Source of the DNA: Sistotremastrum niveocremeum HHB9708
Taxonomy: Eukaryota; Basidiomycota; Agaricomycetes; Sistotremastrales; Sistotremastraceae
DNA: 64,000 nucleotides
Direction of reading: 5' to 3'
Assembly: GCA_001630475.1 (NCBI GenBank)
Contig: KV419407.1
Span: 1 to 64,000 of the forward strand
Shown here: positions 1 through 8,663 of the stretch, piece by piece
How positions within the stretch are numbered: position 1 is the first letter of the stretch
Layout: the number at the start of each line of letters is the position of its first letter
Position numbers and translations under genes: made by a program
Notes under the pieces: generated by a model
What the model was told of the DNA's origin: nothing
The model's input: only the letters and a program-made list of their open reading frames with translations
Database searches by the model: none

Positions 1-1994
1 GCGCCGTGTACGAAAACCCCAGGGGGCGTGACTTTGTGCCATGCCTGGTGGGGCTTGCCCTGGGGCTTTTGGCCCCTGGTTCGTCCGCACAGAGATACGA
101 CGAAGGCTACGAGAGCTGCAGGTTTCAAACCTGCACCAGCTGCTACTAGGACTTGCATTATAAGGGAGGAGAGAGAAAGTCAAGAAACACAGCTTTGTGA
201 GCATAGGACCTCGGAGTCCTCCATGGTCAGCCTGTTCCCTTCGCTTCACTTGATTGACTGGGGCCCAAGCCTCCCAAGAAGTGATGATCGCTTGTCACAT
301 TCGTTCTATTTGTTGTGGAAGTGCATTGAGACTAACTGGGGTGAAATTGTCAGGCGCGTTGTCGAAGCCGAGGCAGAATTCAAACGCGGAGGCGGGGCGA
401 CGGCCTGAATACCTGCCTGGAACGACCGTTATTATCCGGTGGTGGCATTAAGACAGTAGCGTATTCACAATGACAATCTGGTAGTCTGAATGAACCAAGC
501 AACCATGATAGCTCTGCATGCACTCGCACCCACAGGAAAAGGCGCCCATGGTTTGAGGCGCCGGCTGGCACGCATTTCGCTCGAGACTCGCAACACAAGC
601 CCAAAGCGTTGAACACAGAGGTAATATGATAACCTCTCGTCCATTGTTCCGTCAAATAGTCCCATGCATTATTCTTTGAGGAAGCCCTATGCGCAGTAAG
701 GATTATTGACAACCACAAATATCAATGATCGGACGCATCATTGGAATGCTCTTTTCCATGTGCTTAAACCGTAAATCCCCAGTCATGACAAAAATGATGT
801 TGTCAAAAGCATTGGATAGGACTATATCTATATCCTGATTACTGAGGTTGTCAAAAAGGATCAGAATAAAATAAGATTCAGACGAGAATCCCGACTTCTC
901 TCACCTAGTGATTCACTACTTCTATCCTATTGGACAGAACGTCATCCCCGCTCACACAGGATGAGATGGCCAGTTCGGTGTTTACGAGGAGAAGCCGCGA
1001 CTCGTCCATTGGCTGCAGGTCTCACCATCTCGGTCGTCGGCCATGCATATCACTACGCCCATTCGGACGTTTGACTGAGTTGAACCTGGGTCGCGACGTC
1101 CAGTTACTCAGCCCCGTGATAGCATGGCGTTCTTCCTCCTTGGATACCCCGCCCACCATTATACTATAGGTATGAACTGTTGCTATAAGCCTTTATTTTT
1201 GCCCTTGTCGCGCCCATTGATGGAGGCAGTGCGCATGTGTTCCGATCTCCGCTAATTCCCTCTTGAAATCAAATCAATGCTGTGCTTTTTGCTAGTGTTG
1301 TGCGTAATTTGGACAGGCAGGCAGGTGTGCGGGGAAATCTGAGAAAAGGTTCAAGAAACATCAACCATATAAAGTACTCAAAGCTCACAATTTTAATGAA
1401 ATGAACAGCTTTTTGGACCTCGCCGGACTTGCCAATATGCCCATCGCATCCAAATGGACGATCAGTCGCGACTTCAAAGGCCTCAGGTTTAAATGGAGTC
1501 CAATTCTGATGCGGTATTGTGATGAAGCGTGACGTTGTAACCCGAGATATATTTTGGTGAGATTGGTGTGAGCATGGCTCGATGACTTTTTGTTGAGGAT
1601 TAAAGATAGTATTCGCCCTTTGCGTCCACGACCAACAGAAGCGAGAGGACCAACCGAGAACTATTAAATTGGTACCTTTGCGACAAGTTGACTAGTGGAT
1701 TCGTGTTGAGACTGATTGCAGAGAACTTGAAGGGATGGGCATTGCTCCAGTCGCCGTTACAGAACTTTCGGCCGCAGAAGCGGATCGCGACTATAGAATT
1801 TTATTTCCCGAGTCTCATGGGTAAAGAGGAGACACGATGGGCCTGTGAGCAATACCAGAGTCATTTCAGCGACCGTCAAGGCAACGGTGAAAGGGTGTAC
1901 GAGCAGTGTACGAGCAAGTAGGGCCATGTTTGCCCATGTTTGTCCTGGCGTCCCCCTTCAAGCCGACCAAACACAAACCAAATAACGAAATGCC
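1..1994. other. gene-free stretch
   Basis: I see no supportable gene here. The open frames are short, overlap each other on both strands, match no family I recognise and show no run of splice-linked conserved motifs such as those found from 3.7 kb onward. A perfect short palindrome lies near 120-140. The stretch may hold decayed repeats or be a gene-poor end of a repeat cluster, since a MITE-like element follows directly. Confidence 0.5.
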
Positions 1995-1996
1995 TA

Positions 1997-2460
1997 CAGT
2001 CGCCTCCCTCCTTTCCCATACCCCTCATAACCCATAACCCCCCTTATGCCATAGAGAAGCCTGTCCACGGCATCGGTTCCTAGGGATTATGGCATGTCTC
2101 TCACATACTCCGTAGTCCATAGGATTTCCAAGGGTCAAAACCCATAGGTTCATTATTTAAATGATTTAAATAATATATTTCGGTGGTTTTAGTCAGGCCG
2201 GACCGCCGATGAGTGCCGAGGGAACGGTCTGATACCCTTTGATATCGGTCATTCGAATCCAGGAATAGGTAGTCGGGTACACTGTCGGTCGGTTATAGCG
2301 TTGTACAAGAGCCGAGGTTCATTTTGGGGCTTCAGAAAATAATTAAAATATTCATTAAAATATTCATTAAAATATTCATTTATTCTCACATCCCATACTC
2401 TCACATATGCCATAGAATAAGCGGTCCACCGAACGCTATGGGTTAGGAGGGAGGCGACTG
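1997..2460. mobile_element. MITE-like element with TA target duplication
   Basis: A 464-bp non-coding unit begins CAGTCGCCTCCCTCC and ends with the inverted copy GGAGGGAGGCGACTG. The first 24 bases of each end match at about 22 positions. TA dinucleotides flank it (1995-1996 and 2461-2462). Known: Tc1/mariner-pogo elements duplicate TA and often start with CAGT. Inference: this is a non-autonomous relative. It has no transposase frame. The interior is AT-rich (about 2150-2180 and 2335-2380) and carries a short tandem repeat. Could also be a chance or older palindromic repeat, but paired ends plus TA flanks make that less likely. Confidence 0.7.
2342..2377. repeat. 12-bp tandem repeat, three perfect copies
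   Basis: The unit ATTAAAATATTC is repeated three times head to tail inside the MITE-like element. It is AT-only apart from one C per unit. It probably arose by slippage and may vary between copies of the element. Confidence 0.85.
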
Positions 2461-2462
2461 TA

Positions 2463-3728
2463 TAAGTAATTTGAGCCCCCCTGCACTTTTCTTCCGAGGG
2501 CACCTTCTTCTCCCTCCTCTCTTTACTCGACGACTGGTCTCTGGTCGTCTTGTGTGGGCTCGCCGTTCCTTGGACTCGTCCTCGGAGCGATACCGCTGAA
2601 GTACTCTGCTCACTGGGTCATCCTGGTGAATGGACGAAAACCAGTAGAGAGCCCTGCCCGGCTGTATAGCAAGAGGGGGTGAAAGGGACGTGGAGGTGAC
2701 CGCACTTGTCTGGTTTCTTTGGGTTCGGTTTCGGGCCTCGTCTCTCCCACCTGCAACACTTCATCACCCACGGGAATCTGCATCCTTACGCCTTCACAGA
2801 TGCCATGGTGTGGTCGACGCAGGAGCTGTAGGAGCTTGGCAGCGGTGTGTTTCTGTCCCGTCAGTGCTCTTCTATCGTCTTTCTTCCCTCGCTAATGCCC
2901 CGGCCCTGTGTTCGATCCGCCGTCCATTCCCTGTGAGGAATGCACTTGTTGGCACACATCGAAATCGAGTGGCTATGGACGAGCCGCTGGTCGGCATCTG
3001 CTGTTCACAGCGGTAGTCCGGTGGGGCGCGCTGACTGCGTTGGTGACGACCACCGGGGCTCAGCATAGCTCATCGGTAAGAAGCTAAGCCGACAGGAGCC
3101 AGGATTAGCGTAGCTTGTTTCCTTAATCTTCTCGCGCAAAGTTCCATCCCGTTTCTATAGCATCATCAGGTCATATATAGAGCCTGTGCGATTCTGCTCA
3201 AGAAATATTTGTGGACTGCTCGGGGTCAATTTTCAGATTTGATTTGAGAAAATGTATGCGTACAATGACAGTGCAATATGAGTACAAGCGCTCACTATCC
3301 TTGATGTGCAGGAGTATGATAGTCAGTGCGGTCTGTGCCCTCTGAGTCATGTTCGAGCTTAGCCTCCAAAACTGTCCGAGCTTGAGAGAGAGTCTACAGG
3401 AGCAACGGCGCAGATCTTAGCCGGGAGGGTGCAGTACGAAGGTTGCGGGAGTCGTCGGCGAATGGATGGCGCAGGCTCGCACGATGCGCTCGAATGGCGT
3501 GTACGGTGAAGTCAACCGTACATTGATATAGCGGTATTGGTGGGAAGTGAATGAACCTATGAGATTGCGAGGCCGAGCCTTGGTCCAGTCTCTTCGTCGT
3601 CATAGGAGTTAGAGCTGCAGACGGGGATCGCGATTATTCCTCGACTTCCATAGGTGTGGGCTCGTGAGGGGCTTGGGATGCGCCATCCATAAGCCTAGGG
3701 AATCCCTCTAACTGTGCCCTGCTGATGA
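2463..3728. other. gene-free stretch upstream of the first gene block
   Basis: No frame here matches a family I know. The GC-rich part (about 2,500-3,070) has overlapping frames of about 60-110 codons on both strands, which is what chance gives at this composition. The right end may include the 3' UTR of the small minus-strand gene that ends at 3729. Confidence 0.45.
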
Positions 3729-4075
3729 TCAGGACATTCTCAGTCTTGGAAAATTGACGACCCACTTCTTCTTATCTCGCAATCGTTCAAGCATATCAAT
3801 GACCTGATCCTGCTCTCCCAAAGTCAAATCTCCCCCTGGCAGATCCGAAGCCAGTCGTTTTGCGAATGCCACATAGTCTTTGAACTCGTTCGTCTGTCGC
3901 GTGCTTGGTTTACTCGGCCCTCGCCTAGAATTTCATGTGAACTCACGGCTTGAAGAAGTGCCTGTTTGGCTTGCGGGGTCAAAGGTCCTTCATTCTCCTG
4001 TGCAGTCGTGACGACCTTGATCAGCGCAGGCAAAAGTCGCCTGAAGGCATCAGTTGGGAGCGCGTTGGCCTCCAT
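3729..4075 (-). CDS. small conserved-looking protein of unknown function (97 aa)
   Basis: I do not recognise the family. The model has two exons, 4075-3947 and 3893-3729, joined by a 53-bp GT-AG intron in phase 0. Start is the ATG at 4075; the frame stays open a little further upstream but has no other ATG. The product is a compact, mostly helical-looking protein. The first half has a hydrophobic stretch (FRRLLPALIKVVTTAQ) and the second half has acidic and basic clusters (QDQVIDMLERLRDKKKW). There is no signal peptide or membrane segment. It lies head to head with THR1 with 91 bp between start codons. The clean splice that keeps an ORF, and its placing, suggest a real gene; function is open. 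Confidence 0.55.
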
Positions 4076-4166
4076 GCTCAGATGAGTTAGATCCGAAAGA
4101 GCCGAAGAACTTGAGTCAGTTGACAGCAAATTCTCCTCTAGCAGGTGCGCTCATCTCCAAACACTC
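4076..4166. promoter_or_regulatory. shared promoter region, orphan gene / THR1
   Basis: Ninety-one bases separate two divergent start codons, so any 5' UTRs and core promoters must share or overlap this stretch. No clear TATA box is seen. Inferred from layout only. Confidence 0.4.
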
Positions 4167-5394
4167 ATGTCAGGTCTCAAGTCTTTTGTTCAATAGCTTG
4201 CATATATTCTTACCGCCGTTATTTATTGCAGATCGAAAATTCAAAATCAGCGTTCCTGCTACCAGTGCTAACATTGGCCCAGGTTTCGATGTGATTGGTC
4301 TCTCATTGTCGTTGAGGCTGACCTTGGATGTAACCATCCAGACCTCCTCGAAAGACTCGTCCTCACCATCCCCAATCCTCACATATTCTGGCGAAGGAGC
4401 CGACGAGGTTCCTTTGGATCCGTACAAAAATCTAATCACTCGAGTTGCTCTCTACGTCCTCCGTTGTCACGACCAATCACGATTCCCTCCCAACATCGCC
4501 ATTCACGTTCATAACGAAGTGCCTTTCGGAAGAGGACTGGGCTCTTCAGGGGCCGCTGTTGTCGCAGGCGTACTCTTGGGCAACGAGGTGGGCCAATTGA
4601 ACTTGAGCACAGGTCGCCTGTTAGATTTCGCTTTAATGGTCGAACGACATCCAGACAACGTGACGGCCGCTCTGGTTGGCGGATTTGTGGGATCGTACCT
4701 TCGAGAGCTGGACCATGCTGCGACGGAAGCAGCGTCTGTTCCGCTGTCAGAGGTTCTGCCTGAGTATCCACCCGATGCTGGAGAAGACTGGGGAAAGAAT
4801 CCTCCTATGCCGCCTAATGGAATCGGCCATTATGTGCGATATGGGTGGGCGAAGGAGATCAGAGCCGTGGCTATCATTCCACAATTTGAGTTGAGCACAG
4901 CGAAGGCGAGGAACGTCTTACCACAAACATACTCACGGAAGGATCTGGTGAGTGCATATACCCTACTTCGACAGTGTTGAAACTAAGTCATTTCTAGGTG
5001 TTCAACTTGCAAAGACTGGCTGTTCTTACATATGCATTGAGCCAATCTCCGCCTGACCCAGACTTGATCTATGAAGCCATGAAGGACCGCGTGCACCAGC
5101 CATATCGCAAGGAACTGGTACGTCACTGCGTTCTTTTCCCTAAACTGTTTTGACTGGAAGACTTCTGCTCAGATTCCCGGTCTTCCTGAAGTCACGTCAA
5201 GCATTACACCAGCCACGCATCCTGGATTACTGGGAATCTGCCTTTCTGGTGCCGGACCTACCATCCTGGCCCTCGCCACCGGAGGGTTCGATGAAATTGC
5301 TCGAGACGCAGAGAAGATATTCAATAGCAAGGGCGTCCAAGTAAAGTGGAAGCTCTTGGATATTGCAGGTGGCAGTACTGTAGAACATTTGTAA
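4167..5394 (+). CDS. THR1: homoserine kinase
   Basis: Phosphorylates L-homoserine with ATP to O-phosphohomoserine, the step before threonine synthase, in the cytosol. Four exons: 4167-4173, 4232-4947, 4998-5117 and 5173-5394, giving 354 aa, close to yeast Thr1 (357 aa). GHMP-kinase features are clear: the N-terminal strand and loop VPATSANIGPGFDVIG, and the ATP-binding motif 3 segment VPFGRGLGSSGAA around residue 110. The glycine-rich C-terminal motif LSGAGPTILAL fits GHMP motif 3 of the C-terminal domain. The first coding exon has only seven bases (ATG TCA G); its donor GTCTCA is weak, but splicing gives MSDRKFKISVPATSAN, which fits the family's start. Upstream lies a divergent small gene, downstream a nucleotidase in tandem 117 bp away. 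Confidence 0.95.
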
Positions 5395-5510
5395 ACATAT
5401 ACGGCCAAATGCATTTAGTTTTTGGATATTGATTGAATTTTTGCGCTCTGTCTGGATTGAGTCCAAGGCGATCGTCGGGTGCCTGAAGACTCGCCGCTTG
5501 ATCGAAGACC

Positions 5511-6523
5511 ATGGACAGAGAAGTTCCGCACTCTACACGCGTAATCGCCTGCGATCTCGACGATGTTCTATGCCAGACGAATTTGGCAGTAGCACAATGT
5601 GTGGGAAGACAGCTTTATTTTTTGCCTCTGTCTGATGGCTCAACGTTGCAGGGCACAATGCGCGGTATGGCACCCAGATGACCCTTGACGAATTTTATTG
5701 TGGGCTTCGACATGGGTTAATGTTATTGAGTGACTAAACTTTGAAATTAGATTATCATTATTGGAAGGTACTGTTCGCCACCATGTCATGAAGATCGAGC
5801 TGAGAAAGCCACAGAATCCTCACTGGGGTACACCGGACGAGACATTGGCAAAAGTTCATGAATTCTACGAGTCAAAAGATTTTCAGGAGCTCCAACCGGT
5901 CGATGGCGCTAAGGAAGGGCTTGAAACGCTACGAGATATGGGATTCAGCGTCCAAATCGTCACAGCTCGAGCGGGAGGACATCAGGTCGAAACAGAAGCT
6001 TGGTTGGAGAAGCACTTCCCAGGTCAGTCTTTAATGGCGTCACCGATGATCACCTCATGCTGAGCGACATGCACGACGACAGGACTCGTGAACAAGGTGC
6101 ATTATACAGGAGAATTTGTGAGGATGCAAGACGACACTGTAAATGTGGAGAAGATCACTAAAGCGTCGGTGAGCCCACAGTCTCTCTTTCGCGGTTCACG
6201 TCTATATCCCTGGCCCTCAGGTATGCCACTCCATATCAGCTCTGCTGATCATAGACGATTGTGCAAACCACACGTTTACATGCGCCTCCGCCTCGCCAGT
6301 TGTACCCTCCATATTATTCGGTGACTATCAATGGAACCAAAGGCTATCAGTGACGGAGGACGATAAAGACTTCCTCAGTCATGATGCCCGGACGCTCATC
6401 GAAGGGCAACCTGGGTGGTGGGAAAAGGATAATCTAGATTCGCTGCCGGAGACGATGAAACGAGCACGTAGCTGGCCGGATGCCGTGCAGCACATTTCGC
6501 AAATGGTAGGTGTCCAGGCGTAG
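5511..6523 (+). CDS. HAD-family 5'-nucleotidase-like hydrolase
   Basis: Probable HAD phosphatase of the 5'(3')-deoxyribonucleotidase/YqfW type, removing phosphate from a nucleotide or similar small substrate. Six exons (5511-5598, 5652-5699, 5751-5767, 5815-6022, 6083-6168, 6221-6523) give 249 aa. Motif I is CDLDDVLCQT near residue 13 with the two catalytic aspartates. Motif II is VQIVTARAGG in the middle. The C-terminal acidic motif is LLIIDDCANHT. The segment WHNARYGTQMTLDEFY is typical of the cap region. Exon 3 has only 17 nt. The start ATG at 5511 is the first that joins to the motif I frame. The gene is tandem with THR1 and convergent with PEX10. Substrate is not visible from sequence. 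Confidence 0.85.
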
Positions 6524-6701
6524 CGCTCACGGGACGCAGCAACGTCGCCGAGAGCGTCCAGACTTCGGGTTGAATAACAGCAAAAGCAACGGCGACGTTG
6601 TACGGCCGCGGGCGGCCCTTCATCTCAGCAAATATGCATAGAGGACCCGACGGGCAGGCATGCCTTGGGTATGCGATCCGGGAGCCGAGGGTGCAGAGTG
6701 A

Positions 6702-7971
6702 TTAAAGATTGTAGATAGGTAGCAACTTCGTCAGGTCCAGTGCTTGTCGACAAAGTGGGCATTCAGGCTGGAAAAAAATCAGTCGAGCTTTCCAAAAGTA
6801 TAGCTCTTCGATCTTACCTTCTCTCGCCCCCAATCCACTATACAAGGCCAACAAAACATATGTCCACACTCAGTCACAGCGCTCTCGGTTCGCTCCTCTA
6901 AACAAAGAGGGCATTTCCGCCCTTCCCGCGTCTGTCGATCCAAACGCGCGGCATCGAGGATTGTATATGCATCTTTTTCGGCATCTTTGACATAGTCAGG
7001 TGCTTCGGTCTTGTTTAGTATCTTCGACACGTTGACTGTGTCAATGTACATGTTCTTTGACGCGGCGTTTTGTTGGTTAGAAGGGCCATTTGATTCTTCT
7101 GCCTTTAAAGACTTCAGCGCAGTGATGAGCCGATATGTCAGCCTGACTAGAAGCAATATGCCAAGAAGGGAATACGATGGTGGTTGAGAGTTTGGATCCT
7201 CGGGGGTTGGGGTGATCTGTAACGAATAAGTTACCAGCATTCAACAGGTCGTTTCAGACGCACATGTTGTATGCCCATTATTCTCTTGATTGGATCGTAG
7301 TATGCCCCTCGAATATAGAAAATAGCGAGGTTAACTTCAGAGATAACTTCAAGGATAGTGGGAAGGTTGCGCAGAATATTGGCTGCTCGAGCCGGCAAAT
7401 CGGATATTCGCTGAGAAAATCGAGCCAGCAGATACGAAGGGATTGTAGGGAGAAGTATCAAGGCAAGGCGGAGCTACACTCTGGGTAGTGAGTAGCGAAG
7501 TGGCCTTGATCAACGTGCACCTACGGATCTCGAGGGTAAACGTCGTGCTCCTTTAGAACGTTGCCATATATCAGTATATTCTTCACCCAATGTCTGGATC
7601 GCTGTCATTCCATCAGCGCGGGCTCATGGCCTTGTGAACCAAGACGAGCATGCCTCGGCCGGTTGTAAGCCAATAATAGACCAGTTTGGCTGAAAGCTCT
7701 ACTTCTTTATCCCACCTATTGAGCCATCTAGTTCCTGAGGGTGGCCTGTTAGATATTTATCACTTGGGCTTGATAACTAACCAAGCCATGTTCGAAGGAC
7801 GCTCTCGGTTTGTTCCCTGAGTTCGGAGACATGAATGATATCTCTCTGGTTCGCTCTGACTGACGGCAAATGAGGCTAAGCATTTCACGAAGACGACAAT
7901 GACTGACTTATCTGTGCTTGAGTTGCACTTGGAAATGCCAGAGACTTGGACGATGACGAGGTCGAAGACAT
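6702..7971 (-). CDS. PEX10: peroxin-10, peroxisomal RING E3 ubiquitin ligase
   Basis: Part of the PEX2-PEX10-PEX12 RING complex in the peroxisome membrane that ubiquitinates the import receptor Pex5. Seven exons (7971-7908, 7859-7782, 7734-7654, 7601-7525, 7473-7264, 7216-6818, 6767-6702) give 324 aa, the usual length. The N-terminal half carries the Pex2/Pex12-type membrane domain (for example QTLGEEYTDIWQRS, then FYIRGAYYDPIKRIMGI). The C-terminal C3HC4 RING runs from CPLCLEERTESAVTECGHMF through PECPLCRQAL, so the last zinc ligands lie on the last exon. The intron between exons 3 and 4 appears to use a GC donor (GAG|GCATGC). The gene is head to head with MGR2, 68 bp between starts. Confidence 0.93.
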
Positions 7972-8039
7972 CCGGGTCGCGGTCAATATTGCTCCCGAAT
8001 CCCGCGGTTCTTTGGTCTTCCCAATAAGTTCGAGCTGTG
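7972..8039. promoter_or_regulatory. 68-bp shared promoter, PEX10 / MGR2
   Basis: Only 68 bases separate the two divergent start codons. Both genes serve organelle protein import, peroxisome and mitochondrion. Joint control is an inference from distance; I see no clear TATA or known binding site. Confidence 0.5.
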
Positions 8040-8617
8040 ATGGCTGCAAGAGTTCCTCGATCAAATGAGCCTACTGTATGGCAAAAACGTACGTATGAAA
8101 TGCAACTGCTTCAACGACCTCAGTCTGATGCAAATTTACAGTCAAGTGCGTGCTGTGCAAGGCTTCAAATTTATTCAGCTGACTTGAGAAATAAGAATGG
8201 GTGGCATGATGGGTGCTGGCGTTGGTTTGACCATTGGATTTATCTTTGGGTCGTATAGTATTCTCAGGTGAGAGCGGCTATCACGTCAAAGTTTTGTTCA
8301 GTTTTTCAAGTTTTCCGTCTTAGAGGAGGAGCGGGCCCCAGAGGGGTATTGGCTACATTGTCTCAATATATGCTGAGCAGTGCTGCTACTTTCTCGTTCT
8401 TCTTGGCTATTGGATCAGTGAGCTATCATTATTCCATTCCCCAGATGTCATTCCCTAAGGTGATATGCAGGTGATCCGCACCGACGCACTCCCTCCACAC
8501 CTCGAAGCCATGTATCTTCAAACACGGTCGCCCATCATCACTTCACGGCTAGATGGCGCACGACTAATGAAGGAGCGATGGAACGCGGAAAGAAGAAAAA
8601 CCGAGGCTGATTTGTAG
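8040..8617 (+). CDS. MGR2: Mgr2/ROMO1 family mitochondrial inner-membrane protein
   Basis: Small subunit of the TIM23 translocase that gates lateral release of proteins into the inner membrane. Five exons (8040-8088, 8142-8145, 8196-8267, 8324-8417, 8471-8617) give 121 aa. Two membrane segments are present: MMGAGVGLTIGFIFGSYSIL and, after a glycine-rich turn (RGGAGPRGVL), a helix ending FSFFLAIGSV. GxxxG-like spacing of glycines in the first helix is typical of the family. Exon 2 has only four bases (TCAA); with it the junction reads QKLKMGGMMG, in frame and like homologues. Without it the frames do not join. If the exon is wrong, translation could start at the ATG at 8197. Convergent with the TIP20-like gene (46 bp between stops). 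Confidence 0.88.
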
Positions 8618-8663
8618 TATTTCCCCCCAGAAATATTTTTGAGATGACCAGTCGAAGTAATTA

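Noticed and set aside
118-145. Perfect palindrome GCAGGTTTCAAACCTGC, resembling a tRNA T-arm
   Set aside because: The loop does not fit TTCRANY spacing, and no D-arm, anticodon arm or acceptor stem is found around it.
930-1169. 79-codon open frame on the plus strand
   Set aside because: No family match, no splice-linked continuation and other frames of similar size overlap it.
2690-3016. 108-codon open frame on the plus strand
   Set aside because: Starts at a non-ATG codon, is GC-driven and has a rival frame on the other strand; no recognisable motif.
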